The notes: generated from the sequence alone by a model not told the origin. Counted from the first letter of the stretch, positions 45,167-54,712 are shown. The stretch: DNA of 64,000 nucleotides from Actinomadura luzonensis (GCF_022664455.2 NZ_JAKRKC020000001.1:1-64000); one strand, 5' to 3'. Translations and numbers: made by a program.

Positions 45167-45183
45167 CATAACGCCCGCATAAC
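45167..45183 (-). promoter_or_regulatory. Direct repeat, candidate response-regulator binding site
   Basis: CATAAC at 45167-45172 and 45178-45183 are spaced by one helical turn (11 bp). This is the arrangement bound by OmpR/PhoB dimers, and the sites lie about 50 bases before the regulator start. Confidence 0.5.
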
Positions 45184-45273
45184 CACTTCTGGTGACGATC
45201 AGGTTATCGGCCGCCCGCTGGACTGCCTCCCCTACGGCCGGATCCCCCGGCCCGGCCGCACGGGAGGACCTCC

Positions 45274-46665
45274 GTGACCATCGCCCCGCCCCGGACCCGC
45301 CCGCCCGTCGCGGGTCTCCGCGCGCCGGGCGGGCACCGCCTGTTCGGGTGCGTGCTCGCGACGGCCGCCGCGCTGCGCGTGCTCGTCATGCTGGGCTACG
45401 ACACCGCGCAGGTCTACTGGTACGACTCCTTCACCTACCTGGACACGGCCGTGCACCTGCGGCCGCAGGGGGCCTTCCACCCGGCCGGGTACTCCTGGTT
45501 CCTCTGGGCGCTGCGCCCCTTCCACAGCGTGACGCTGGTGGCCGGGGTGCAGCACGCGATGGGCCTCGGCCTCGGGGTGATGCTGTACGCGCTGCTGCGC
45601 CGCCGCTCGCTGCCCGGGTGGGGGGCGGCGCTGGCGACCGTGCCGGTGTTGTTCGCCCCGGCGTTCGCCCGGCTGGAGCACGCCGTGCTGTCCGACCTGC
45701 AAGTGATCTTCCTGGTCACGGCCGCGCTGCTGGCGCTCATGTGGCGGCCCGCCGTGCCGTCCGCGCGGGCCGCCGCCGCGGCGGGCCTGCTGCTCGCGCT
45801 GGCCGGGCTGACCCGCACCGCCGCCGTGCCGCTGCTCGGCCTGGCCGCCGCCTGGCTGCTGCTGCGCCGCGCGCCCTGGCGGCGGGTGGCCGCGCTGGCG
45901 CTGGCGGGCGGCCTGCCGCTGCTGGCCTACGCCGGCTGGTACGCCCAGCACCACGGCCGGTTCGCGCTCAGCGGCTCCGACGGGGTCGCCCTCTGGGCCC
46001 GGACCATGACGTTCGCCGACTGCTCGAAGATCCAGCCGCCGCCCCGCCTGGCCGCGCTCTGCCCGAACGGCACCGTCGTGGACGCCGCCTCCGAGTACGT
46101 CTGGGCCCCCGGCTCGGCGCTCAACCGCCTGCCCGGCGACCGGTTCTCGCACAACGACGCCGCCAGGTCGTTCGCCCTGGCCGCGATCGCCGCCCAGCCG
46201 CTCGACTACCTGCGCGAGGTCGCCAGGGACACGGCGCTGGCCTTCGCCTGGCAGCCGGTCGCCCATCCCAGGCGGGTGTCGCCCGCCGTGACCTTCCCCG
46301 TCGGGTCGTGGCCGTTGCCCGAGGAGCACGCCCTCATCGGCCGGGTCCGGGCCGCGTACGACCCGGCCATCCGCGGCATGTCGTCCGTCGAGCCGTACGC
46401 GTCGGTGCTGGCGGCCTACCCGTACCCGTGGGCGCTGCACGGCCCGCTGCTGGGGGTGCTGCTGGCGGCGGGCGGGCTCGGCGTGGCGGCGGCGCGCGGG
46501 CGGCGGGCGGAGGTGCTGCTGCCGTGGTCGTTCGCGGTGTTCCTGCTGGTGGCGCCGGTGGCCGCGCTCGACTTCGACCACCGGTACGTGCTGCCTGCCG
46601 TCCCGCCCGCGTGCCTGGCGGCCGCGCTGGCGATCCGGCGGCCGGCCGTGCGCGGAAGGGGCTAG
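45274..46665 (+). CDS. GT-C fold membrane glycosyltransferase (ArnT/PMT-like)
   Basis: 463 residues with many hydrophobic helices. An acidic first loop, VYWYDSFTYLDTAVHLR (near residue 48-64), matches the catalytic loop of polyprenyl-phosphate-sugar-dependent transferases. This is followed by FHPAGYSWFLWALRPF. A larger external segment (about 240-370) precedes the last helices. GTG 45274 has GGGAGGA upstream. Donor and acceptor are unknown. Its stop overlaps that of the convergent flavin-type gene by four bases. Confidence 0.82.
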   Translation: MTIAPPRTRPPVAGLRAPGGHRLFGCVLATAAALRVLVMLGYDTAQVYWYDSFTYLDTAVHLRPQGAFHPAGYSWFLWALRPFHSVTLVAGVQHAMGLGLGVMLYALLRRRSLPGWGAALATVPVLFAPAFARLEHAVLSDLQVIFLVTAALLALMWRPAVPSARAAAAAGLLLALAGLTRTAAVPLLGLAAAWLLLRRAPWRRVAALALAGGLPLLAYAGWYAQHHGRFALSGSDGVALWARTMTFADCSKIQPPPRLAALCPNGTVVDAASEYVWAPGSALNRLPGDRFSHNDAARSFALAAIAAQPLDYLREVARDTALAFAWQPVAHPRRVSPAVTFPVGSWPLPEEHALIGRVRAAYDPAIRGMSSVEPYASVLAAYPYPWALHGPLLGVLLAAGGLGVAAARGRRAEVLLPWSFAVFLLVAPVAALDFDHRYVLPAVPPACLAAALAIRRPAVRGRG

Positions 46666-47162
46666 GGGATCGGCACGCGGGCGCTGGCCAGGGCCGGGCG
46701 GCGCATGGCCATCAGCGGGACGCCCAGCCCGTACGTCAGGAAGGCCCCCTCCGGCCGGATCTCGACCACCCGGCACGTCTCGCGCCGCTCCTCGGGCAGC
46801 AGGCGGCGGAGCCGCCGCCACACGTCGCCGTCCGGGTCCGGGATCCCGGGGTGCACGATCGCCGTGCCGTGGAAGCTGACGGTGGCCGGCGGGATGGGCG
46901 CGAGCAGCGCCAGCAGGCCGCCGCGGTGCACGGGCACGGTGACGGCGACCCGGCCGGAGCGCGCGAGGTGCCGGGCCTTCCAGCTGTCGGCGGCGACGGC
47001 CACGTACAGGCGCCGGCCGCCGGTGACGTAGACGACGCCGCTCGATCGCGGCTGCCCGTCCGGCGTGAGGTGGGCGACGGTCGCGAACGACTGCCTGCCC
47101 AGCTCCCGCCAGACCTGCTCGGCGGTGAGGCGCGGGCCCTGGGTGGTGGTGGTTACGGACAT
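46662..47162 (-). CDS. Pyridoxamine 5'-phosphate oxidase-fold protein
   Basis: 166 residues with the split-barrel fold of the PNPOx/F420-binding family (SFATVAHLTPDGQPRSSGVV, then RRLYVAVAADSWKARHLARS, and GRVAVTVPV). Such actinobacterial proteins bind FMN or F420, and the reaction here cannot be told. The conserved Lys/Arg of the nucleotide-binding strand is present (WKARHL). Stand-alone gene. Confidence 0.8.
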   Translation of the reverse strand: MSVTTTTQGPRLTAEQVWRELGRQSFATVAHLTPDGQPRSSGVVYVTGGRRLYVAVAADSWKARHLARSGRVAVTVPVHRGGLLALLAPIPPATVSFHGTAIVHPGIPDPDGDVWRRLRRLLPEERRETCRVVEIRPEGAFLTYGLGVPLMAMRRPALASARVPIP

Positions 47163-47222
47163 GACGGATACCTCCCGTACCCCTTGGTAGGGGACGGGCG
47201 CGCGGCCAGGTAGAGGCGAACG

Positions 47223-49639
47223 TCAGCTCTCGCCCGCCGGGTGCGGGTTCTTCCCCCCTCCCCCTCCCCCTCCCCCTCCTCCGACGCACTGGGAGATGAC
47301 GGAGACCTTGGAGGGCTTGCCGGAGTTGTTCTTGAACATGTAGCGCCACTTGCCGGCGACGGCGCGGCTCTCGATGACGCTGGCGTGGGCGTGCGGGTCG
47401 TGCCAGACGTACCCGCCGCCGATGGGGACGCTGCCCGCCGGGCAGGCGGCGCCGGTCACCCTGACCGGCTTGCCCGGGGGCACCGCCACCGGACGGCCGT
47501 GCTCCTGCGTCACCGACAACGTGGCCGCCGGGCCCTGGGGACCCGTCAGCCCTCTGGCGCCCTGCGGACCCGCCGGGCCTCTCAGCCCCTGCGCCCCCTT
47601 CAGCCCCTGCGGGCCGGCCGGGCCCCGCGCGCCCTGCGGCCCCTTGAGCCCTTGGGGACCGGCCGCGCCCCTGGCCCCTTGAGGACCCGCCGGCCCCTGC
47701 GCGCCCCTGAGCCCTTGGACACCCCGAGGACCCGCCGGGCCCGTCGCCCCGACGGGACCCGCCGGGCCTTTCACGCCCTGCACGCCCCGGAGCCCCTGGA
47801 CACCCCGAGGACCCGCCGGACCGGTCGCCCCGACGGGACCCGCCGGCCCTTTCACGCCCTGCACGCCCCGGAGCCCCTGGACACCCCGAGGACCCGCCGG
47901 ACCGGTCGCCCCGACGGGACCCGCCGGCCCTTTCACGCCCTGCACGCCCCGGAGCCCCTGGACACCCCGAGGACCCGCCGGACCCGTCGCGCCGACCGGG
48001 CCCGCCGGGCCCGCCGGGCCCTTCGCGCCCTGGAAGCCCCGCAGCCCTTGGACGCCCTGCGGGGCCGGCTTCTCCTGCCCTTCCGTTTCACTGGCCTGCC
48101 GGGCCCGCGACTCACAGGCCCCTGCCGGGCCTCGCGCCACGGCCGCGGGACCGGCCGGGCCGGACGCCGGGGATCCGGCGGCCCCGCGCCCGCCGGGCCC
48201 GTGGCCGGGAGCGCCCCTGCGGGCCCGTCTCGCCGCGCGCCCCGGCGGGTCCGGCGGGCCCCGGCGCCCCTCGCGGGCCCGCGGGCCCCGGGTCGCCCCG
48301 CCAGCCCTGGGCCCCGGGGTCGCCCTTGGGGCCCTGCAGTCCTTGCGGGCCCGCCGGTCCCGGGTCGCCTTTGAGTCCCACGGCCCCCGGGTCGCCTTTC
48401 GGCCCCGCGACCCCCGGGTCGCCCTTGGGGCCCGCGGCGCCGGGGTCGCCTTTCGCGCCACGGCGCCCGTCGCGGGCGGGCCCATGGCCCGGCGGGACCG
48501 GGCGGGCCGGCGAGTCCCCTCGCGCCGGCCGGACCGGCGGGGCCGGTGGCGCCCTGCGGCCCGCCGGGCGGTGGCCCCGATCGGGCCGGCCGGTCCCGCG
48601 ATCCCCTGAGGGCCCGCCGGTCCTGTCGCCCCGTCAGGCCCGCGGGCCCCGCCCCCCGGCGCCCCGTCGCGGCCGTCCCGCCCGGGGTCGCCGGCGGGCC
48701 CCGGCGCTCCCTGCGGCCCGGTGGCGCCCTGCGGCCCTGCGGGGCCCTGCCAGCCGCGGAGTCCCTGCGGGCCCCGCGCCCCGACGGCCCCGTCGCGCCC
48801 GGGGATGCCCTGCGGGCCCACCGCGCCGTCCTTGCCGTCCTTGCCCGCCGGCCCGGCGATGCCCTGTGGCCCCACCGCGCCGTCCTTGCCGGGCTTGCCC
48901 GCCGGCCCGGTAAGGCCCTGCGGGCCGCGTACGCCGGGCTTCCCTGTCGGGCCCGGCTTGCCCTCCGGGCCGCGCGCGCCGTCCTTGCCCGGCTTGCCCT
49001 GCGGGCCCCGCGCGCCGGGCCGCCCCACCGGACCCGGCACGCCCTGCGGCCCACGCGGGCCGCCCTTGCCGGGACGCCCCGGGCCGCGCGGCCGGGTTGC
49101 CTGTCGGCCCGGTACGCCCTGGGGCCGCGCGCGCCGGGCTTTCCGTCGGCCCCGGGACGCCCTGCGGGCCGCGCGCGCCGGGCTTGCCTGTCGGCCCCGG
49201 TACGCCTCAGGCCGCGCGCCGGGCTTTCCGCCGGCCCGCGCGCGCGCCAGCGGGCGCGCGCGCCGGCTCGCGGGTGGGGCACGTTCCTGCGGCCGCGGGG
49301 GCCGTCCTTGCCTGGTTTGCCCTGCGGGCCGGGCATGCCCTTGTGACCGGCGGGGCCGCGGGGCCCGACCGGCCCGCGCGGGCCGGCCGGTCCGCGGGGC
49401 CCGACCGGTCCCCGGGGGCCGTGGTGCCCGTCGTGCTCGGGATGCGGCCGGTGAGCTTCGGCGACCGGACCGGGGCCGGGACCGTTCTCGCCCGTGCCCC
49501 TGACGCCGGCCCTGTCGACGATCCCGGGTGTTCTCGCGGCCGCGACGGCCGCGATCGTGATCGGCGAGCACGGGATACCGGTCGCTCCCGCCGACAGGAC
49601 GAGAAAACGGACGAGTACGGTGAATTGCATGCTCACCAT
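47223..49639 (-). pseudogene. Collagen-like Gly-X-Y repeat surface protein, reading frame broken by several frameshifts
   Basis: A signal-like hydrophobic N-terminus starts at ATG 49639 ([17 protein letters not shown]). It is followed by long Gly-X-Y repeats ([20 protein letters not shown] units) and a unique C-terminal domain of about 90 residues ([19 protein letters not shown], then [16 protein letters not shown]), with two Cys and a poly-Gly run. Gly-X-Y sequence continues through the gene but jumps between all three minus-strand frames, around 49090-49290 and 48090-48570. The shifts fall in G/C homopolymers and GC alternations. Both ends and the triplet register are preserved, so I favour sequencing or assembly errors over decay. 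Translation as given would be interrupted. Confidence 0.75.
47717..48000 (-). repeat. 81-bp tandem repeat in the collagen-like gene
   Basis: Nearly identical units start at 47717, 47798, 47879 and 47960. Each encodes nine Gly-X-Y triplets ([18 protein letters not shown] plus GATGPAGPR). The near-identity suggests recent duplication or gene conversion. Confidence 0.92.
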
Positions 49640-50040
49640 GCTCACAACGCCTAAGTTATCGGAACAACCGGCATTTACCCGGTTCCCCTCCAAGAGGCGC
49701 AAAAGAAGGACCGGGCAGCTTATACCCACCCCACAAAGCCCCGCACACACCCCCGCAAGCACCGGAAACACGCCAAATAGGACTCGCCCGTGACCAGCGG
49801 CGATGCGCGGCGAATTCGCACTCCCGGGATAGGCGAACCAGCCAATCACAACCCGCCGGAAAGCGCCAGAGCGCACCCCCGATTTCACGAAGCACCCGTG
49901 GAAGTCCTCGTATTCGGATAACCGAGTTTCGCCGCCCCGCCCGCAGGAAAGGAATCCGAATTCACGGCACACCCGTCCGGCCGCCCCGCCGCAGGGCACA
50001 GATCGGACATTCGGGGCGGGTCACGGACGTTCCCAGCGGT
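49640..50040. other. Low-GC intergenic region upstream of the collagen-like gene
   Basis: 401 bp with no supported gene. On the minus strand there is a TATAAG box in GGGTATAAGCTGCC (a possible -10) and an inverted repeat AACCGG/CCGGTT (49666-49671 and 49679-49684) in the leader of the collagen-like gene. The plus-strand MEDS-STAS gene starts at its right end. Confidence 0.5.
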
Positions 50041-50991
50041 ATGGTGGAGGACAACGTCAGGAGCGGGCCGGTCCCGTCTCTTCCCAGGGTGCGAACGGGT
50101 GACTGCGTGCGGCAGGTCAAGGATGTGCGGCTGGGCGACCACGTCTGCCTGGCCTTCGCCCACGAGGCCGAGCAGCGGGCGGTGGCCGGCGCGTTCGTCT
50201 CCGCCGGGCTCGACCGGGGCGAGCGGGTGATGTACTTCACCGACGACCCGGCCCCCGACGGGGTGCGCGACTGGCTGGCCGAGGCGGGCGTCGACGTCTC
50301 CGGCGCCGTCGCCTCCGGCCGCCTGGAGGTGCTCACCGCCGCCGACAGCTACCTCGGCCCCGGCCGCTTCGACCCCGACCTGATGATCGCCCTGCTTCGC
50401 ACGACGGTCGGCGACAGCCTCGCGGCGGGCTTCGCCGGGCTGCGGGTCACCGGGGAGATGAGCTGGGCGCTGCGCGAGCTGCCCGGCGCCGAACGGCTCG
50501 AGGACTACGAGCGCCGCGTCACCGGGCTGTTCGCCGAGGGCGACTCCGCGGCGCTGTGCCAGTACGACGCCCGCCGGTTCCCCGCCCACCGGCTGACCGG
50601 TCTCCGCTGCTGCCATCCCGGCGAGGTGCGCATGGACGATCTGGCCGACGGCGAGCGCCTGCGCGTGACCCCGTCGTACGAGCCGGGCGGCGAGCTGGTC
50701 CTGCGGCTGCGGGGCACCATCGACCGCAACACCGCGCCCGCCTGGCACGCCGTCCTCGACCACGCCGCCGGCGCGGGCGGCGACGTGTGGGTCGACCTGA
50801 GCGAGCTGGAGTTCATCGACGTGGCGGGCACGCGCGCGCTGGCCCGCGCCGCCGGGCGGATGAGCGACGGCCACCGCCTGCGGGTGCGGCACGCCTCGGC
50901 CGCGCTGCGCAAGGTCCTGCGCCTGACGGGCTGGGACGGCGCCACCGGCCTGAGCATCGAAGGAGGGCTCCCGCCCGTGACCCGGCCATGA
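50041..50991 (+). CDS. MEDS-STAS fusion protein (anti-anti-sigma type)
   Basis: About 316 residues. An N-terminal MEDS (DcmR-type sensory) domain (about 22-200) begins VRLGDHVCLAFAHEAEQRAV and contains RGERVMYFTDD. It is fused to a C-terminal STAS domain (about 215-300; LRGTIDRNTAPAWHAVLDHA, then LSELEFIDVAGTRAL). In kinase-regulated STAS antagonists the loop normally holds a phosphorylated Ser; here it reads DVAG, without Ser or Thr. ATG 50041 lacks a clear ribosome site; GTG 50107 is the alternative. It overlaps the next gene (ATGA), its likely partner. Confidence 0.88.
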   Translation: MVEDNVRSGPVPSLPRVRTGDCVRQVKDVRLGDHVCLAFAHEAEQRAVAGAFVSAGLDRGERVMYFTDDPAPDGVRDWLAEAGVDVSGAVASGRLEVLTAADSYLGPGRFDPDLMIALLRTTVGDSLAAGFAGLRVTGEMSWALRELPGAERLEDYERRVTGLFAEGDSAALCQYDARRFPAHRLTGLRCCHPGEVRMDDLADGERLRVTPSYEPGGELVLRLRGTIDRNTAPAWHAVLDHAAGAGGDVWVDLSELEFIDVAGTRALARAAGRMSDGHRLRVRHASAALRKVLRLTGWDGATGLSIEGGLPPVTRP

Positions 50992-51950
50992 GCGCCACGA
51001 CGACCGGCGCCGACCACGGGGCGCCGCCTCGGCTGGTGCACCACGCGCTGGTGTACGGCAGCGACGGCCACTTCGTGTCGGTGACCGCGCCCTTCTGCCA
51101 GGAGGGGCTGGCCGCCGGCGACAAGGTCCTGGCCGTCACCACCGCCGCCAACATCGCCCTGCTGCGGGCCGCGCTGGGCCGCGACGCCGACGACGTCGAG
51201 TTCGTCGAGGCCGCCGGCTGGTACGACGCGCCGGGCCGCACGCTCGCCGCCTACGACCGTTACGTGCAGGTCCACCAGGACGGGCGCCGCCGGGTGCGGG
51301 TCATCGGCGAGCCGGTCTGGCAGGGGCGCAGCGCGGCCGAGGAGACCGAGTGGATCCGGTACGAGTCGGCACTGAACGCGGCGTTCGCCGGGCAGCCGGC
51401 CTGGATCGTGTGCCCGTACGACGAGCGCGTCCTGCCCGGCCGGATCGTCGCCGAGGCCCGCCGCACCCACCCCGCGCTGCTGACCCCCGGCGGCGTGCGG
51501 CCGAGCGACGCCTACGTCGAGCCGGAGTCGTTCACCTGCGACGCCGACGCACTCCCGCTCCCCCCGCCGCCCCCTGACCCGCTCGCGGACTTCCCCTTCG
51601 ACGGCGACCTGCACCTCATGCGCGGGCTGGTGCGGGCGGCGGTCGCCCCGCTCGGGATGTCCGAGGAGCGCGTCGGGCTGCTGCTGCTGGCCGTGAACGA
51701 GGTGGTCAGCAACGCGGTCGAGCACGGCGGCGGGCACGGCCGCCTGGTGGTGTGGGCCGAGGGGCCGGTCGTCGTCTGCGACGTGACGGACCCGGGGCGC
51801 ATGGAGCGGTCCCTGCCCGGTTTCCGCACGCCCGAGCCGACCGCGACACGCGGGTACGGGCTGTGGGTGGTGCGCCGGGTCTGCGACCTGCTGGAGATCC
51901 GGACGGGGCCCGCGGGCACCCAGATCCGCCTGCGCCTGTCCCGCGCCTGA
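50988..51950 (+). CDS. MEDS-HATPase fusion protein (anti-sigma factor kinase type)
   Basis: 320 residues. An N-terminal MEDS domain (residues 15-180; LVHHALVYGSDGHFVSVTAP) is fused through a Pro-rich linker (PLPPPPPDP) to an RsbW-like HATPase. The N box is NEVVSNAVEHGGG, G1 is VTDPGRM and G2 is GYGLWVVRRVCD. Such proteins bind and phosphorylate STAS antagonists or hold sigma factors. The start codon overlaps the stop of the MEDS-STAS gene, so a stoichiometric pair is expected. Both partners share the same sensor domain, which is notable. No sigma factor gene is adjacent. Confidence 0.9.
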   Translation: MSATTTGADHGAPPRLVHHALVYGSDGHFVSVTAPFCQEGLAAGDKVLAVTTAANIALLRAALGRDADDVEFVEAAGWYDAPGRTLAAYDRYVQVHQDGRRRVRVIGEPVWQGRSAAEETEWIRYESALNAAFAGQPAWIVCPYDERVLPGRIVAEARRTHPALLTPGGVRPSDAYVEPESFTCDADALPLPPPPPDPLADFPFDGDLHLMRGLVRAAVAPLGMSEERVGLLLLAVNEVVSNAVEHGGGHGRLVVWAEGPVVVCDVTDPGRMERSLPGFRTPEPTATRGYGLWVVRRVCDLLEIRTGPAGTQIRLRLSRA

Positions 51951-51981
51951 CGCCCGCGTCAGGCGAGCACCCGCCCGGCCC

Positions 51982-53223
51982 TCAGCCGGGCGAGGAGGCG
52001 CCCCGCCGCTCGGCGAGGGCGAACAGCGCGCAGGCCAGGGCCGCGAGGACGGCGCAGCCCGCGAGGGCCCACCGGTAGCCGAGGGCCTGCGCGACCGTGC
52101 CGGCCGCCACGCCGGACACCAGCGAGCCGGCCGTGACCGCGTTGGCGAACAGCGTCGTGGCCCGCCCGGCCGCGCCGGGGAGCGCGTCCTGCACGTACGT
52201 GATGCCGAGCGCCCCCACGACGGCGATGGCCACGCCCCGCGCGACCTGGGCGAGCACCAGCGCCAGGACGGTGGTGGCGGCCGCGGCGAGCGCGAAGTAC
52301 CCGGCGAACAGCGCCATCCCGGCCAGGATCACCCAGCCGTGCCGGCGCCGGGCGGGCAGCAGGAGCAGGGCGAGCGCGGCCGGGATCTCGACCAGCGCGC
52401 AGACGCTGAACATCAGGCCCACGTCGCCCGCCGGCCGGCCCAGGTCCTCGGTGACGTAGAGCGGCAGGGCCACGGAGCCGGCGAACATCGCGGTGTGGAA
52501 CACCATGAACGCGCCGACCGCGGCCCACAGCCCGGACCGCCCCGTCGTGCCGCCGGCGGCCACGGGCGCCGAGGGGGCGCCGGAGGTGGGGTCGGAGGTG
52601 GGGGCGGGGCGGGGCGGTGCGGGGAGCAGGAGGACGGCCAGGGTCGTCAGGGCGAGGCCGAGCGCCGTCGCCGGCAACAGGGCGTCGAAGCCCCGCCACG
52701 CCATCAGCGCGCCCCCCGCCACCGGCCCGGCCGCCCAGGCCAGCGACCACGCCGAGCGCAGGAGGGGCGTCCCGCCGCCCGGCATCGCCGAGCCGCCCTC
52801 CACATGGCCGCGGTGCATGGCGAACAGCTGCGGGAAGGCCGCCTGCTGCGCCCCGAGGAACAGCACCGCCACCACCAGCAGCAGCCAGTACGCCCGCACC
52901 CCGGTCAGCAGCAGGTATCCGGCCCCGGCCACCGCCGCGGCCGCCACGGCCGGCCACCGGCTCGGCGCGCGGTCGTAGCGGCGGCCGAGCCAGTGGCTGA
53001 CGAGCATGCCGCTCACCGCCGTCGCCGAGACGAACACCCCGATCTGGAACGCCGTCAGGTGCGCCCGCCGCGCCCCGAACAGCACCAGGTACGGCCCCGC
53101 CATCGACTCGGCGACGCCGAGCAGCAGCACGGCCGCGAGCAACGCGGGGAACGGCCGCCGCGCCGCCAGGAGGGCACGGGCGGCGGGGCCGCCCGTGCCG
53201 CCCGTGCCCTTGACCTCCGTCAC
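51982..53223 (-). CDS. MFS transporter, sugar-efflux (SetA-like) type
   Basis: 413 residues, about 12 helices. The N-terminal half contains LLAAVLLLGVAESMAGPYLVLF and the motif A-like HWLGRRYDRAPSRW. The layout resembles bacterial sugar efflux transporters (SetA/SotB). A Pro/Thr/Gly-rich central loop is near residues 205-230. GTG 53223 has no convincing ribosome site, so the start may be further in. It follows the PAP2 genes on the same strand by 10 bases. Confidence 0.82.
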   Translation of the reverse strand: MTEVKGTGGTGGPAARALLAARRPFPALLAAVLLLGVAESMAGPYLVLFGARRAHLTAFQIGVFVSATAVSGMLVSHWLGRRYDRAPSRWPAVAAAAVAGAGYLLLTGVRAYWLLLVVAVLFLGAQQAAFPQLFAMHRGHVEGGSAMPGGGTPLLRSAWSLAWAAGPVAGGALMAWRGFDALLPATALGLALTTLAVLLLPAPPRPAPTSDPTSGAPSAPVAAGGTTGRSGLWAAVGAFMVFHTAMFAGSVALPLYVTEDLGRPAGDVGLMFSVCALVEIPAALALLLLPARRRHGWVILAGMALFAGYFALAAAATTVLALVLAQVARGVAIAVVGALGITYVQDALPGAAGRATTLFANAVTAGSLVSGVAAGTVAQALGYRWALAGCAVLAALACALFALAERRGASSPG

Positions 53224-53233
53224 GCGGCCGCGC

Positions 53234-53911
53234 TCAGGCGGCCACGACCGGCCGGGACACCTCTCGCCGGCGCTCCTGCCGCTCGCGCCGGTAGAGGATG
53301 GCCCGCGCCGCGACGATCACGCACGCCACCCCGAGCAGCAGCCCCCAGGTCACGTCCGTGAAGAAGTGCATCCCCCGGTACATCCGGGAGAACGCCACGA
53401 TCAGCGGGGCCGCGACGCCCAGCACCCAGATCAGCACCTGGAGCGCCCGGTTGCGGACGTGTGTGCTGAGCACGAGCGCGAGCCCGCAGTAGAACGCGAC
53501 GGCCGCGCTGACGTGCCCGGACGGGAAGCTGGAGGTGGGCGGGGCGGGGTCGAGGTGCTGCACCGGCGGCCGGTGCCGCCCGACGACCTCGGTGGTGGCG
53601 AGGAAGACCAGCGACTGGCTCCACACGGCCACGATCAGGAAGGCCGACTCCAGCCAGCGCTTCCACAGCAGCCGGAAGAGGATCGCGGCGATGGCGGTGA
53701 GCGCGACGATGTAGGGGGTGTCGGACAGGCTGGTGCCGTAGTCGGTGAGGGTGTTCCACAGCGACGTGCGGTCGGCCGCGAGGCTGCGGCTCAGGCCCGC
53801 CTCGCCGGTGGGCCAGGCCAGGATGGCCTCACCCGCCCCGTACGTCACCGCGGCCATCAGCAGCAGCGGCAATAAGATCGCTCGCGCGTAGTACTTCACG
53901 TGCTCAGTCAT
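53234..53911 (-). CDS. PAP2-family membrane phosphatase 1
   Basis: 225 residues with about five membrane helices. The three PAP2 motifs are VVGRHRPPVQ, SFPSGHVSA and SRMYRGMHFFTD, containing the catalytic His pair. It acts on lipid phosphates such as phosphatidic acid or undecaprenyl diphosphate at the outer membrane face. The ATG overlaps the stop of the second PAP2 gene by eight bases. Confidence 0.93.
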   Translation of the reverse strand: MTEHVKYYARAILLPLLLMAAVTYGAGEAILAWPTGEAGLSRSLAADRTSLWNTLTDYGTSLSDTPYIVALTAIAAILFRLLWKRWLESAFLIVAVWSQSLVFLATTEVVGRHRPPVQHLDPAPPTSSFPSGHVSAAVAFYCGLALVLSTHVRNRALQVLIWVLGVAAPLIVAFSRMYRGMHFFTDVTWGLLLGVACVIVAARAILYRRERQERRREVSRPVVAA

Positions 53912-54677
53912 GTGTCACCTTCACCGATTCGGGTTCCACTCCTTCGGCCACCGGCGAGGCCGGTCTGCGCCCCTGCTCGCGCCGCCACGTCTCGAACGCC
54001 GCCGAGGTCGCGGCGATCACCGCCACGCCCAGCACGATCCCGCCGACCACGTCGCTCACGTAGTGCACGCCGAGCGCCACCCGCGTGTAGGCCACGCTGA
54101 GCACCGCGAACCAGGCGAGCGCCCAGGCCAGCCGCCGCCCCCACCGGGGCAGCGAGGGCAGCAGGAGCAGGACGACCACGCCCGCGCCGAGCGTCACGTT
54201 GACGGCGTGGCCCGACGGGAAGGAGTCGCCCGGCGCGAGCGCGACGGGGTCCGGCAGGTGCGGCCTGGCCCGGGCCACGACGATCTTGAGTGCCAGGCCG
54301 AGCAGCCCGCCCACGGTCACGGTGGTGACCGCCCAGGCGGCCAGCCGGGGCGCGCCCCGGTAGAGCAGCCAGGCGGCGTACGCGACGACCGCGATCCGCC
54401 AGGGCCACGGCCCGAGCGCGTCGGTCCAGACGATGAGCACCCGGGTCACCCCGGGGTGGGCGAGCGCGTACTCGTGCAGTTCCACGGCGACGCCGCGGTC
54501 CAGGTCGTTCAGCGGCATCTTCGCCACGACGAGCAGCAGGGTGAACGGGACCATGATCAGCGCCACGGCGAGACTCGCGACCATCAGCCGCAGCCCCAGG
54601 CCGCGATCGGAATTCTTGAGTGCAAGCAGCCGACGCCTCACGTTCTTCCGGCCCTCCCTCGAATGCGCGTCCGCCAC
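53904..54677 (-). CDS. PAP2-family membrane phosphatase 2
   Basis: 257 residues with motifs KIVVARARPHLPDP, DSFPSGHAVN and TRVALGVHYVSDV and about six membrane helices. First gene of a leftward unit with the other PAP2 gene and the MFS gene. GTG 54677 lacks a ribosome site. A second GTG at 54641, preceded by GAGGGAGGG, may be the real start. Divergent from a diacylglycerol-kinase-like gene, which would oppose its chemistry. Confidence 0.92.
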   Translation of the reverse strand: MADAHSREGRKNVRRRLLALKNSDRGLGLRLMVASLAVALIMVPFTLLLVVAKMPLNDLDRGVAVELHEYALAHPGVTRVLIVWTDALGPWPWRIAVVAYAAWLLYRGAPRLAAWAVTTVTVGGLLGLALKIVVARARPHLPDPVALAPGDSFPSGHAVNVTLGAGVVVLLLLPSLPRWGRRLAWALAWFAVLSVAYTRVALGVHYVSDVVGGIVLGVAVIAATSAAFETWRREQGRRPASPVAEGVEPESVKVTHD

Positions 54678-54712
54678 GGCTACCCACTCGCGGCGCGGGT
54701 AGTCGGAAGGGC

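Noticed and set aside
49640..49760. c-di-AMP (ydaO) riboswitch in the leader of the collagen-like gene
   Set aside because: GGGGAACCGGG and a small hairpin are present on the minus strand, but the GGGGUGAAUC-type core is missing.
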